This document shows positions 15,256-24,569 of a stretch of DNA of 64,000 nucleotides, piece after piece. The notes under the pieces were generated by a model, which did no database searches, was not told the DNA's origin, and saw only the letters and a list, made by a program, of their open reading frames with translations. The stretch is from positions 17,836-81,835 of the forward strand of contig DAOOVD010000005.1 in the NCBI GenBank assembly GCA_035369845.1, in the 5' to 3' direction. The DNA comes from DAOOVD01 sp035369845. Lineage in GTDB: Bacteria; Bacillota; Desulfotomaculia; Desulfotomaculales; Pelotomaculaceae. Position numbers and translations under genes: made by a program. The stretch's first letter is position 1, and every line of letters begins with the position of its first letter.

Positions 15256-16389
15256 CTAATCCCTCTTTCCGAAGTAATCCTCATAGATGTACATCAGCTC
15301 TTTGTCAAAAAGCGGCCGCTTCAGGGCGACTGTGGTGGCGCGGACTTTGGGCAGCAGTTCCTTGGCCTGATGCTCGGTCAGAATTTTGCCGAACTCGGCG
15401 AACTTGGCCTTTAAAGACGCCGTTCCGGAATGCTTGCCGATCACAATCTGGCGCTGCAGGCCGACTTCTTCGGGATGAAACGCTTCGTAGGTCTTCGGGT
15501 CTTTCTGCACACCGTCGGCGTGAATGCCGGCTTCGTGGGCAAACATGTTCGTACCCACGATGGCCTTCCATTTGGGAAGCTCCCTGCCCGAGGCGCGCGA
15601 TACGTACTCCGCCACTTCCAGGAACATTTCCGTCTTGAAATTCAAATCGATATTGTAAAGGTGCTTCAACGCCATGACCACTTCTTCCAGGGCGGCGTTA
15701 CCGGCCCTTTCGCCGAGACCCAGAACGGTCACGCCGATGTACACGGCCCCCGCCCTTACCCCGGCCAGGGCGTTGGCCGTGGCCATGCCGAAATCGTTGT
15801 GGGTGTGCATTTCAATGTCAATATCCGCCGCCTCCCTGATCCGTTTTATCTGATCGTAAATGGCAAACGGCTCCATGATTCCCACGGTATCGCAGTAGCG
15901 CAGGCGGTCGGCGCCGGCTTCTTTGGCGGCTCTTGCAAACTCGATCAGAAAATTCAAATCGCTTCGCGAGGCGTCCTCGGCATTGACCGAGATTTTCATT
16001 CCTTCCTTTTTAGCGAACCTGGTGGCTTTGACCATCTGATCCAGGACCTGTTCCCTCGTCGATCTCAACTTGTGCTTGATGTGGATGTCCGAGGTGGAAA
16101 TGGATATGGCAACGGCATCGACGCCGCAATTAATAGACTGTTCGATGTCTTTTATCACAGGGCGGTTCCAGCCCATAATGCTGGCCTTCAGCCCGGCCCG
16201 GCAGATGGCCCTGATGGCCTCCTTCTCATCTCCACCCATGACGGGGATTCCGGCTTCGATCTGGTGAACGCCGATTTCGTCAAGAAGCTTTGCAATCCGG
16301 ACTTTTTCCCTGTTTGCAAAGACCACTCCCGCCGTCTGCTCCCCGTCTCTCAAAGTAGTGTCGACAATGATGATTTCCCTGTCAGTCAT
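15256..16389 (-). CDS. NifV/LeuA-like acyltransferase (homocitrate or Re-citrate synthase)
   Basis: DRE-TIM metallolyase that condenses acetyl-CoA with a 2-oxoacid, about 377 residues. Signatures are the N-terminal DTTLRDGEQTAGV, metal ligands in MHTHNDFGMATANAL, GLGERAGNAALEEV, and HEAGIHADGVQKD near the C-terminus. The length equals NifV-type homocitrate synthases and lacks the regulatory domain of LeuA. ATG 16389 is chosen because it begins the conserved MTDREIIIVD; GTG 16398 is an alternative. Because the last gene of the operon looks like an isocitrate dehydrogenase, this could be the Re-citrate synthase of anaerobes, which belongs to this family. Homocitrate synthase remains possible. 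No nif gene is nearby. Confidence 0.82.
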   Translation of the reverse strand: MTDREIIIVDTTLRDGEQTAGVVFANREKVRIAKLLDEIGVHQIEAGIPVMGGDEKEAIRAICRAGLKASIMGWNRPVIKDIEQSINCGVDAVAISISTSDIHIKHKLRSTREQVLDQMVKATRFAKKEGMKISVNAEDASRSDLNFLIEFARAAKEAGADRLRYCDTVGIMEPFAIYDQIKRIREAADIDIEMHTHNDFGMATANALAGVRAGAVYIGVTVLGLGERAGNAALEEVVMALKHLYNIDLNFKTEMFLEVAEYVSRASGRELPKWKAIVGTNMFAHEAGIHADGVQKDPKTYEAFHPEEVGLQRQIVIGKHSGTASLKAKFAEFGKILTEHQAKELLPKVRATTVALKRPLFDKELMYIYEDYFGKRD

Positions 16390-16540
16390 ATTCCTCACTC
16401 ACCCCAATCAACAAACTAACTGAAAAAACCGCGCGCACTGCAATACCGGACACACCCGGAACGCTTACAAAAATAGTACCACAAATCCCGAACTCTTGAA
16501 AGACACAAAGATTCGCTGCCGCAAGTGTTCCGGAACCACA

Positions 16541-16565
16541 ACAAAAGGGCCCGCCTGGAGCCCTT
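16541..16565 (-). terminator. Intrinsic terminator after gatB
   Basis: On the minus strand AGGGC...GCCCT is followed by TTTTGTTGT. It lies 65 nt beyond the gatB stop and separates the ligA-manC-gatCAB strand from the 2-oxoacid cluster. Confidence 0.75.
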
Positions 16566-16631
16566 ATCTGCAATGCCTCTGTCCGTTGTATTGCCGCTTT
16601 GCGCTTAATGTCCCCGCAAAAACCGTCCGCG

Positions 16632-18068
16632 CTAGAGCCTTTCCTTCAGCAGCCGGTTCACCAGTTCCGGGTTTGCCTTCCCCTTCGTGGCTTTCATCAC
16701 CTGGCCCACCAGGAAGCCGAGAGCTTTTTCCTTGCCGGCCCGGTAGTCCTCCACCGTCTTGGGGTTGCCGGCAATGACCCCGTCCACGACGGCGGCGATT
16801 GCTCCCTCGTCGCTAATCTGGACCAGACCCTTTTCTTTTACTATCGTATCCGGGTCTTTTCCGCTTGCAAACATTTCCTCGAACACCGTCTTGGCGATCT
16901 TGCCGCTGATGGTTCCCCTGTCCATCAACTGAAGCATTGAGGCCAGTTGCCCGGGTTTGATCCTGCAGCCGTCTATTTCCATATTGTTCGCGTTCAGCAG
17001 CCTCAAGAGATCGCCCATAATCCAGTTGCCGACGATTTTCGGGTTGGGATAGGCCCGCACGCAGGCTTCGAAGAAATCGGCCAGTTCCTTGGTACTGGTA
17101 AGCACCCCGGCATCGTAGGCCGGCAGGGCATATTCCCTCACGTAACGCTCCCTTTTGGCGTCGGGAAGCTCCGGAAGGGAGCGGCGGATATCTTCAACCC
17201 ACTCTTCGTCTATCACCAGCGGCACCAGGTCCGGATCCGGGAAATAACGGTAGTCGTGGGCCTGCTCTTTACTGCGCATGGGCAACGTTACTCCCCTGCC
17301 CTCATCCCACGTCCGGGTTTCCTGGACAATCCGCCCGCCTTCCTCGATCACCTCGATCTGGCGCTCAATCTCGTAAGCCAGCGCCCTTTGAAGGGCCTTG
17401 AAGGAATTCAGGTTTTTTATCTCGGTTTTTGTCCCGAACACCCGGCTCCCCGCCCGCCGCACGGAAATATTGGCGTCGCAGCGCAGGCTGCCCTCCTCCA
17501 TCTTGCAGTCGGAAACACCGGTATAATGAATGACGGCCCTCAGTTTCTCCATGTACCGGCGCGCCTCTTCCGGCGTTCGCAGGTCCGGTTCGGAGACAAC
17601 TTCAATCAGGGGAACCCCCGCCCGGTTGTAGTCCACCAGCGAGTATGGCGTCGTCGTGATGGCGCCCTGATGCACCAGCTTGCCGGTGTCCTCCTCCATG
17701 TGCAGGCGGGCAATGCCTATCCTTTTGGGACCCTCCTCAGTATCTATTTCCAGATAGCCATTCTCGGCTATGGGCAGGTCGTACTGCGAAATCTGGTAGT
17801 TTTTGGGCATGTCGGGGTAGTAGTAGTTTTTCCGGTCGAACTTGGAAAAGCCGGCTATCCTGCAGTTCAAGGCCAGGGCCGCCCGGACCGCATATTCGAC
17901 AACCGTTTTGTTGACAACCGGAAGCACCCCCGGCAGGCCCAGGCAAACAGGGCAGACGTGGGTGTTCGGCTCACCGCCGAATTCCGTGGTGGAATCGCAA
18001 AATATCTTCGACCTCGTTTTAAGCTCCACGTGCACTTCCAGACCGATCACAGCTTCATATCGGGCCAA
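16632..18068 (-). CDS. gatB: Asp/Glu-tRNA amidotransferase subunit B
   Basis: Subunit B of GatCAB, which phosphorylates misacylated Glu-tRNA(Gln) or Asp-tRNA(Asn) and accepts ammonia from GatA. 478 residues, the usual length. It begins ARYEAVIGLEVHVELKTRSK and keeps the zinc-site cysteines in KIFCDST and HVCPVCLGLPG. The C-terminal YqeY-like tail ends in NPELVNRLLKERL. TTG at 18068 is chosen: GGGAGGG lies 7 nt upstream, while a longer reading to 18131 runs into gatA. Only one base separates it from the gatA stop. Confidence 0.96.
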   Translation of the reverse strand: MARYEAVIGLEVHVELKTRSKIFCDSTTEFGGEPNTHVCPVCLGLPGVLPVVNKTVVEYAVRAALALNCRIAGFSKFDRKNYYYPDMPKNYQISQYDLPIAENGYLEIDTEEGPKRIGIARLHMEEDTGKLVHQGAITTTPYSLVDYNRAGVPLIEVVSEPDLRTPEEARRYMEKLRAVIHYTGVSDCKMEEGSLRCDANISVRRAGSRVFGTKTEIKNLNSFKALQRALAYEIERQIEVIEEGGRIVQETRTWDEGRGVTLPMRSKEQAHDYRYFPDPDLVPLVIDEEWVEDIRRSLPELPDAKRERYVREYALPAYDAGVLTSTKELADFFEACVRAYPNPKIVGNWIMGDLLRLLNANNMEIDGCRIKPGQLASMLQLMDRGTISGKIAKTVFEEMFASGKDPDTIVKEKGLVQISDEGAIAAVVDGVIAGNPKTVEDYRAGKEKALGFLVGQVMKATKGKANPELVNRLLKERL

Positions 18069-18069
18069 A

Positions 18070-19545
18070 TTAAAACCCTCCCAAACCTGTATCTGAAGGA
18101 AACATCTTGTGATAGCCGGTGTTCTGCTCAAAGGTATAGGCCACCCGGAGCAGCATGCCCTCGTCGAAATGCCTGCCCATTATCTGGAGGCCTACCGGCA
18201 TTCCCTCCGCAAAGCCGCAGGGGATGGATATGCCCGGTATGCCGGCCAGGTTCACCGATATGGTGCAGATGTCCGACAGGTACATCTGAAGCGGATCGCC
18301 GGTTTTTTCACCGATACGGAAGGCCGTCGTGGGCGACACCGGTGAAATAAGCACGTCGTACTTTTCCAGGGCGCGGTCGAAATCCTCCTTGATCAGCGTG
18401 CGCACCTTCAGCGCCTTCAGATAGTACGCGTCATAATACCCCGCTGCAAGGGCGTATGTCCCCAGCATAATCCTGCGTTTGACCTCCGCGCCGAAACCGC
18501 GGCTGCGCGTCTTCACAAACATGTCGATCACGTCCCCGGCGTCTTCCGCCCGGAAACCGTAGCGCACGCCGTCATAGCGGGCCAGATTCGAGCTGGCTTC
18601 GGCCGGCGCGATCAGGTAATAAGTGGGCAGGGCGTATTCCGAGTGGGGCAGCGTGGTATATTCCACCACCGCGCCGAGAGACTCGAAAAGCGCCATGGCT
18701 TTCTCAATTGCGCCGCGCACCCCGGGGTCCGTCCCTTCGGCCATGTACTCCTCCGGCACCCCGATTTTAATCCCGCGCACGTCGTTTATCAAAAAACCGG
18801 TGTAATCCGGAACGTCAAACCTGGCAGACGTCGAATCCAGCGGGTCGTGCCCGCAGATTACGTTCAGCATCTGGGCGCAGTCCGTAACGTCCCTGGAAAA
18901 CGCCCCGATCTGGTCGAGAGAGGAGGCGAACGCGATCAGCCCGAACCGGGAAACAGCCCCGTAGGTGGGTTTTATTCCGACAACACCGCAGAACGAAGCA
19001 GGCTGCCGGATCGATCCCCCGGTGTCGGAACCAAGCGCGCAGACAGCCTCGCCCGCCGCGACGGCCGCCGCCGAACCCCCGCTGGAACCTCCCGGCACCC
19101 GCCCGGTGTCCCAGGGGTTGCGGGTGGTAAAGAAAGCGGAGTTTTCAGTTGAAGAACCCATTGCGAACTCGTCCATGTTGGTTTTGCCGGTCATAACCGC
19201 CCCGGCGGCGTCAAGTCTCTTTACCACGGTGGCGCTGTAAGGGGGAACGAAATTGGCCAGAATTTTGGACGCGGCCGTGGTGCGCACACCGTCGGTACAT
19301 ATATTGTCTTTTACGGCGACGGGAATGCCGGACAGCGGGGATACCCCCTCCCCGTTCCGGATCAGCCCGTCCACATGCCTGGCGCGTTCCAGGGCCAGTT
19401 CTTTAGTCCTGGTTATGTAAGCGCAAATCTTATCGTCAGCCGCCTCTATTCTTTCAAAAACAGTTTCGCACAATTCTTCTGCCGATATTTCCTTTTTTGT
19501 CAACAGTCCGTGCAGTTCGTGCGCCGTCAGCCGGTAAAGCTGCAA
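18070..19545 (-). CDS. gatA: Asp/Glu-tRNA amidotransferase subunit A
   Basis: Amidase-signature subunit that releases ammonia from glutamine and passes it to GatB. 491 residues. The Ser-cisSer-Lys triad is intact: Lys in PVAVKDNI, the Gly/Ser loop GGSSGGSAAAVAAG and the catalytic Ser in GSDTGGSIRQPASF. The TTG start at 19545 has GGGAGGTGAGACC upstream. Gene order gatC-gatA-gatB fits Firmicutes, but a 103-bp spacer with a terminator-like hairpin separates gatC from gatA. Confidence 0.97.
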   Translation of the reverse strand: MQLYRLTAHELHGLLTKKEISAEELCETVFERIEAADDKICAYITRTKELALERARHVDGLIRNGEGVSPLSGIPVAVKDNICTDGVRTTAASKILANFVPPYSATVVKRLDAAGAVMTGKTNMDEFAMGSSTENSAFFTTRNPWDTGRVPGGSSGGSAAAVAAGEAVCALGSDTGGSIRQPASFCGVVGIKPTYGAVSRFGLIAFASSLDQIGAFSRDVTDCAQMLNVICGHDPLDSTSARFDVPDYTGFLINDVRGIKIGVPEEYMAEGTDPGVRGAIEKAMALFESLGAVVEYTTLPHSEYALPTYYLIAPAEASSNLARYDGVRYGFRAEDAGDVIDMFVKTRSRGFGAEVKRRIMLGTYALAAGYYDAYYLKALKVRTLIKEDFDRALEKYDVLISPVSPTTAFRIGEKTGDPLQMYLSDICTISVNLAGIPGISIPCGFAEGMPVGLQIMGRHFDEGMLLRVAYTFEQNTGYHKMFPSDTGLGGF

Positions 19546-19630
19546 GGTCTCACCTCCCCAAAAAACCTTTAAAGCGCGTTATTAAACCGACATTTTCACA
19601 CTTTAACAATTCAAATTAGAAAACGTTAGA

Positions 19631-19651
19631 AAAAGGACCTGTCCCTTTTTA
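19631..19651 (-). terminator. Terminator-like palindrome overlapping the gatC stop
   Basis: On the minus strand AAAAAGG-gacaggt-CCTTTTT forms a short hairpin ending in a T-run, placed on the gatC stop codon. It could reduce read-through from gatC into gatA. A related palindrome, GGGGACTGTCCCC, sits just upstream of purH (37467-37485). Confidence 0.4.
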
Positions 19652-19930
19652 CACAATTCTGGGAACTTTGAAGTAGCTTCCGTCACGGTCGGGGCAGTTG
19701 GCCAGGGCTTCTTCACGGGATATATGCTGCCCCACCCAGTCCTCGCGAAAAACATTTTTCAGCGGCAGAACGTGAGCCGTGGGCTGAACGTTTTCCGTGT
19801 CGAGGCGCTGCAGGTACTGAAAGTACTCCAATATCTCATTTAACTGCCTCGTGTACATTTCCCTTTCTTCGTCCGTCAGCTCCAGCCGCCCCAGCAAGGC
19901 CACGTGGTCGACATCCTTCCCGGTAATCAA
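19649..19930 (-). CDS. gatC: Asp/Glu-tRNA amidotransferase subunit C
   Basis: Small stabilising subunit of GatCAB, 93 residues, the typical length. It starts MITGKDVDHVALLGRLEL, continues with the LTDEERE helix and ENVQPTAHVLPLKNVFRED, and ends with the conserved PRIV tail that wraps around GatA. The TTG start has AAGGTG upstream. It lies between the phosphohexomutase gene and gatA on the same strand. Confidence 0.95.
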   Translation of the reverse strand: MITGKDVDHVALLGRLELTDEEREMYTRQLNEILEYFQYLQRLDTENVQPTAHVLPLKNVFREDWVGQHISREEALANCPDRDGSYFKVPRIV

Positions 19931-20006
19931 ACCGTCACCTTCTTCCCTAAAAAACTTACATTATTATAACAATAAGCGGAATCCCGGTCAAACCTTTCCT
20001 CCTTGA

Positions 20007-21389
20007 CTAATACTCCCACTCGAATCTTCCCACTTCGGGGAACTTGCTCAGGGCTTCCTGCATGGTGTCGCATATGCGCCGGAGCCCTTCCCGGGTTTTG
20101 GCCTCGCACCTGGCCACCAGAACCGGCTGGGTGTTGGACGCCCGCACCAGCCCCCAGCCGTCGTCAAACAGCACCCGTACCCCGTCGACGTCTACAACCT
20201 CATTATCACGCTTAAACCGATCCGCCAGGCCGCTTACCACCCTGAACTTGTCCTGGTCGGAGCAGGGCACTCTCGTCTCTGCCGTGGAGTAATACCTTGG
20301 TATTTCTTTAAGCATTGCTGAGAGCGTCTCCCCGGAGTTGGAGAGAATCCGCAAAAGGCGGCCGGCCGCGTAGAACGCGTCGTCAAAGCCGTAGTACTCG
20401 TCGGCGAAGAACATGTGTCCCGACATTTCACCGGTAAAAACAGCGCCTGTTTCCTTCATCTTGGCTTTTATCAGAGAGTGGCCCGTCTTGTAAAAGAAAG
20501 GCTTTCCGCCCAGACGGGCGACCTCGTCGACGAGAGCCTGGGAGCACTTGACCTCAATAATGGCGACGGCCCCGGGGTGCTTCGCCATTACTTCCCGCCA
20601 GTACAGGCACATCAACATGTCGCCCCAGATAATCCCTCCCCTCTCGTCCACCACTCCTATCCTGTCGGCGTCACCGTCGAAGGCAATGCCCAAATCCGCC
20701 TCCTCATCAACCACGGTCTTTCTGAGCTCACGCAGGTTTGCCGTTTTGACCGGGTCCGGCTGGTGGTTTGGAAAAGTCCCGTCAGATTCGCAGTAAAGCG
20801 GCACAACCTCACAGCCCCAGTTAAGGAAAATCTTTTCGGCAAAAAGGGAGGCCGTTCCGTTTCCGCAGTCCACCACCACCTTCAGCTTCCGCGGCCCCAG
20901 TTTTATCTTGTCCTTCAACATGGCCAGATAGGCCGGGACCGCGTCCATTTCCTCCCGCCTTCCCGCGCCGGCGGAGAAGTCGCCTGCAAGCATCAGTTCC
21001 TTAAGCCCTTGTATCTCCGGGCCGTAAATCGTGCCGCTGCCGAGGGCGATTTTAAAGCCGTTTTCATCGGGAGGATTGTGGCTGCCGGTAATCATCACCG
21101 CCCCGTCTATCCCGTAATGCACCCTGGCGTAATAGACCACCGGGGTGACAACAAGTCCGATATCCGCAACGTCGCACCCTGATGCCGACAAACCCCTGAT
21201 TATGGCGTCTCTCAAACGCCCCGAACTCAGGCGGTTGTCCCTGCCCACCAAAACCCGGGCCGTTCCGGTTTTCCTGACAACAGTTCCGAAAGCCTTCCCC
21301 AGCAGCTCTGCGGTTTCGTCAGTCAGGTCGCGTTCAGCCACTCCCCGGATATCGTACTGGCGAAATATCTGAGGGTTTATTGCCGTCAC
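20007..21389 (-). CDS. Phosphomannomutase/phosphoglucomutase
   Basis: Alpha-D-phosphohexomutase interconverting hexose 6- and 1-phosphates, 460 residues. All catalytic loops are intact: phosphoserine loop MITGSHNPPDENG, metal loop FDGDADRIGV, sugar loop GEMSGHMFF and phosphate loop RASNTQP. It resembles AlgC-type bifunctional enzymes. The GTG start is preceded by AAGGGGG. It follows manC by 29 bp, so the pair can turn mannose-6-phosphate into GDP-mannose. It contrasts with the degenerate mutase domain encoded at 7612-10068. Confidence 0.94.
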   Translation of the reverse strand: MTAINPQIFRQYDIRGVAERDLTDETAELLGKAFGTVVRKTGTARVLVGRDNRLSSGRLRDAIIRGLSASGCDVADIGLVVTPVVYYARVHYGIDGAVMITGSHNPPDENGFKIALGSGTIYGPEIQGLKELMLAGDFSAGAGRREEMDAVPAYLAMLKDKIKLGPRKLKVVVDCGNGTASLFAEKIFLNWGCEVVPLYCESDGTFPNHQPDPVKTANLRELRKTVVDEEADLGIAFDGDADRIGVVDERGGIIWGDMLMCLYWREVMAKHPGAVAIIEVKCSQALVDEVARLGGKPFFYKTGHSLIKAKMKETGAVFTGEMSGHMFFADEYYGFDDAFYAAGRLLRILSNSGETLSAMLKEIPRYYSTAETRVPCSDQDKFRVVSGLADRFKRDNEVVDVDGVRVLFDDGWGLVRASNTQPVLVARCEAKTREGLRRICDTMQEALSKFPEVGRFEWEY

Positions 21390-21418
21390 TGTTTCAAGCC
21401 CCCTTATGCAAATTTCAG

Positions 21419-22492
21419 CTAAAGGACGTCGTCGAACCCTTTGTCTCTAAGGGCCTGCACAACCCTCTTGATCTCCTGGGCCCGGTCCTTGCGGCAGATC
21501 ATCAGGCTGTCCCTGTCGTTGACCACGATCATGTCGTCGACTCCCAAAAGCGCGACGGTTTTACCGTCGGAAATGACATAAGAATTGGTGGTGTCGATGA
21601 GAACACCGCTGCCCTGGAGAACATTGCCGAAGGCGTCCTTTTCAGCGTACTTTTCCAGGGCCGTCCAGCATCCTATGTCATCCCAGCCGAAATCACCCGG
21701 GACGACCAGTACGTTTCCGGCGTGCTCGAGAACGCCGTAATCGATGGATATTCTGGTCAGCCCGGCGTACACTTCTTCGAGCACTTCCGGATAACGCGAC
21801 GTACCGAGATGTTCCATTATTTTTTGAAGCCCCTCGCTTAATCGGGGGAGGAATTCTTCAATCAACTCAAGAATGAGGTCGACCCGCCAGACAAACATAC
21901 CGCTGTTCCACAGGTAATCCCCGCTCGCGATGAACTCCGCGGCCCGGCCGTAATCCGGCTTTTCAAAAAAATGCTGGACCCGGTAGGCCGGTATCCCACC
22001 GTAAGTGTCGAGCATTTTCCCGCGCTTTATATATCCGTACCCCGTTTCAGGACCCCGGGGGGTGATTCCCAGAGTGACGATGACGTTTTCCCTGCCGGCC
22101 GCCGTAACCGCGCTTTTCAGGATTTCCCGGAACCGGGAAACGTCACCTATATAATGATCGGCCGGCAAGACCACCATCACCTCATGCGGGTCCCTCCGGC
22201 TCAAAACAAGGGCGGCAAGCCCCACAGCCGCTGCAGTATCCCTTCCGAACGGCTCGATTATTATGTTCTCTTCAGGAAGATGCGGAGCCTGTTCCCGGAT
22301 GGTTTCTTTGAATTCCTTCCCGGCAATCACATAGGTGTCCGTTATGCCTACCAACCCCTTGAGCCTTTCCAAGGTGAGCTGCAGCATTGTTTTATCGCCG
22401 AGCAGCTTTAAAAACTGCTTGGGCCTGTCCATCCTGCTGCGCGGCCAGAACCTCTCCCCGCGCCCACCGGCCATAATGACGGCAAAAGGCAA
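21419..22492 (-). CDS. manC: Mannose-1-phosphate guanylyltransferase
   Basis: Makes GDP-mannose from GTP and mannose-1-phosphate. 357 residues with the nucleotidyltransferase loop MAGGRGERFWPRSRMDRPKQ, the FVEKP-equivalent FFEKPDY, and LWNSGMFVWR. It is the short form without a C-terminal phosphomannose isomerase cupin. The TTG start at 22492 has GGGAGG 8 nt upstream. Next to the phosphohexomutase gene, it forms a GDP-mannose supply pair, presumably for cell-surface glycans. Confidence 0.93.
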   Translation of the reverse strand: MPFAVIMAGGRGERFWPRSRMDRPKQFLKLLGDKTMLQLTLERLKGLVGITDTYVIAGKEFKETIREQAPHLPEENIIIEPFGRDTAAAVGLAALVLSRRDPHEVMVVLPADHYIGDVSRFREILKSAVTAAGRENVIVTLGITPRGPETGYGYIKRGKMLDTYGGIPAYRVQHFFEKPDYGRAAEFIASGDYLWNSGMFVWRVDLILELIEEFLPRLSEGLQKIMEHLGTSRYPEVLEEVYAGLTRISIDYGVLEHAGNVLVVPGDFGWDDIGCWTALEKYAEKDAFGNVLQGSGVLIDTTNSYVISDGKTVALLGVDDMIVVNDRDSLMICRKDRAQEIKRVVQALRDKGFDDVL

Positions 22493-22517
22493 AAATAAAA
22501 CCTCCCTTGTTAAAACT

Positions 22518-24524
22518 CTAAATCATGCCGGTCATTTCCTTGAATTCGCTTTCGTCCAGAATGGGGATGCCCAGGGCAACGGCCTTGTCGTATTTTGAGC
22601 CGGGCCTGTCCCCCACCACGACGTAATCCGTGTTTCTGCCGACGCTTGAGGCGACCCGGCCGCCCAGACTTTCCACCAGTTCCTCCGCTTCCTGCCGGCT
22701 GAATCCCTGCAGCGTCCCGGTAATGACAAAAGTTTTTCCCGACAAAGGCCTGCGGCCTCCGGCAGGCTGCCTCTCCTCCCTGGTGTTTACGCCGGCCCGT
22801 ACCAGTTTGTCAATAACCTCGAGGTTCTGCCGGCCCGCAAAGAAGGCTGCTATGCTGGAGGCTATTTTCGGACCTATCTCCGGCACGGTCACCAGTTCCT
22901 CTTCGGGGGCCTTCATCAACGATTCGAGCGAGCCGTACCGCTCCGCCAGAATTTTGGCCGCGCGCTCGCCCACGTGGCGGATGCCGAGGGCAAAAACCAG
23001 CCTCGCCAGCGAATTCTTTTTGCTGGCTTCAATGGCTCCCAGCAGGTTCCGGGCCGATTTCGGCCCCATACGTTCGAGGGCCGCCAGGTCCTCGTAGCGC
23101 AAAGCATACAAATCCGAAGGGTCGCGCACCAGCCCGGCGTTTAGAAGCTGCCCGGCCACAGCGGGTCCCAACCCGGCGATGTCCATGGCATTGCGGGAGG
23201 CAAAGTGTATTATGCTTTCCCAGAGCCTGGCCGGACAGGCTATTCCCGTACAGCGGGCCGCCGCCTCGCCTTCGGCCCGCGCCACCTGCGAACCGCAGGC
23301 GGGACATTGCGAAGGCATCGACCAGATCTCTTCGCTTCCCGTCCTCTTTTCCCTGAGGACGGACACCACCTCGGGAATAACGTCTCCCGCTTTCCGGACG
23401 ATCACGCTGTCACCGATACGAATGTCCTTTTCCCTGATCATGTCCTCGTTGTGCAGGGTGGCCCTGCTTACCGTCGTGCCGGCCAGGCGCACGGGCTCGA
23501 GTTCCGCGGTGGGTGTAAGCGCCCCGGTCCGCCCCACCCTGACGAAAATGTTTTTTACCCTGGTCACCGCCTGTTCAGGCGGAAACTTGTAAGCGACGGC
23601 CCAGCGGGGGCTCTTCATGGTAGCCCCGAGCCTCTCCTGCTGGGACAACAAATCTACCTTGATTACCAGCCCGTCAACGGCGTAGGGCAGGTCAAAGCGC
23701 CGGGACTGCCAGTCCCGGCAGTATCCGACGAGCTCGCGCACGTCATTGAAAATGCTGAACACGTTTACTTTAAAACCAAGTTCCTTTAATAATTCAAGCC
23801 CCTCGGAATGCCGCCGCAGAGACAGCCCTTCGCTGAAGCCTATCCCGTAGACGAAAATGTCCAACTGGCGGGAGGCGGTAATCTTGGGGTCAAGTTGGCG
23901 CAAGGAACCGGCTGCGGCATTACGCGGGTTGGCGAAAAGGGGTTCTCCCGCCTCTTCCCTGGCCTCGTTCAGCCTGGCGAAGGACTCCTTCGGCATATAC
24001 GCCTCCCCCCTGACCTCAAGCCCTGGAACTTCCCGGCGCAACCGCAGGGGCACGCTCCTTATTGTTTTTAAATTTTCCGTGATGTCCTCGCCGTTTTCAC
24101 CGTCACCCCGGGTAGCGCCCCTGACCATAACGCCGTTCTCATAGTAAAGCGAAACCGCAAGGCCGTCTATTTTCGGTTCGACCACGTAGCGCACGTCCTC
24201 GCCCGGCAGTCCCTGCCGCACCCTCCGGTCGAAATCCAGCAATTCCGCTTCACTGAACGCATTTGCCAGGCTGAGCATCGGAGAGAGGTGACGGACCGCG
24301 GCAAATCCTTCCCTGGGCTGCCCGCCGACCCTCTGGGTGGGGGAATATGGAGTAACGAGGGAGGGGTATCTCTTTTCGATTTCCTCCAGTTCCCTCATCA
24401 TTTCGTCGTACCGGGCATCCGGTATCACAGGATCGTCCAAAACATAATAGCGGTAGTTGTGAATTTCGATTTCCCTGCGCAGGTTTTCAGCCCTTTCCCG
24501 GGCGCGCTCGAAATCCGCGCTCAA
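22518..24524 (-). CDS. ligA: NAD-dependent DNA ligase
   Basis: Seals nicks in replication and repair using NAD. 668 residues in canonical order: Ia domain, adenylation domain with catalytic Lys in EPKIDGLAVSLYYENG (near 118), OB fold, four-Cys zinc finger (CPACGSQ...CTGIACP near 405-430), helix-hairpin-helix repeats and a C-terminal BRCT domain (GKTFVITGTLQGFSRQEAEE). The TTG start has GGAGGTG 8 nt upstream. It heads the minus-strand run ligA-manC-mutase-gatCAB. Confidence 0.97.
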   Translation of the reverse strand: MSADFERARERAENLRREIEIHNYRYYVLDDPVIPDARYDEMMRELEEIEKRYPSLVTPYSPTQRVGGQPREGFAAVRHLSPMLSLANAFSEAELLDFDRRVRQGLPGEDVRYVVEPKIDGLAVSLYYENGVMVRGATRGDGENGEDITENLKTIRSVPLRLRREVPGLEVRGEAYMPKESFARLNEAREEAGEPLFANPRNAAAGSLRQLDPKITASRQLDIFVYGIGFSEGLSLRRHSEGLELLKELGFKVNVFSIFNDVRELVGYCRDWQSRRFDLPYAVDGLVIKVDLLSQQERLGATMKSPRWAVAYKFPPEQAVTRVKNIFVRVGRTGALTPTAELEPVRLAGTTVSRATLHNEDMIREKDIRIGDSVIVRKAGDVIPEVVSVLREKRTGSEEIWSMPSQCPACGSQVARAEGEAAARCTGIACPARLWESIIHFASRNAMDIAGLGPAVAGQLLNAGLVRDPSDLYALRYEDLAALERMGPKSARNLLGAIEASKKNSLARLVFALGIRHVGERAAKILAERYGSLESLMKAPEEELVTVPEIGPKIASSIAAFFAGRQNLEVIDKLVRAGVNTREERQPAGGRRPLSGKTFVITGTLQGFSRQEAEELVESLGGRVASSVGRNTDYVVVGDRPGSKYDKAVALGIPILDESEFKEMTGMI

Positions 24525-24569
24525 TCAAGTTGCACCTCCGATCTTACCGGACTGGGCGGTTGTTGACAA

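Noticed and set aside
13979..15259. Long plus-strand ORF of 426 codons opposite the large hydro-lyase subunit gene
   Set aside because: It is the antisense shadow of a clearly conserved gene in GC-rich DNA. The translation is Gly/His/Arg-rich with no recognisable motif and no ribosome site.
16390..16540. T-box leader before the 2-oxoacid operon
   Set aside because: No T-box bulge (TGGNACC-like) or specifier hairpin was seen; only about 150 nt separate the gatB terminator from the start.
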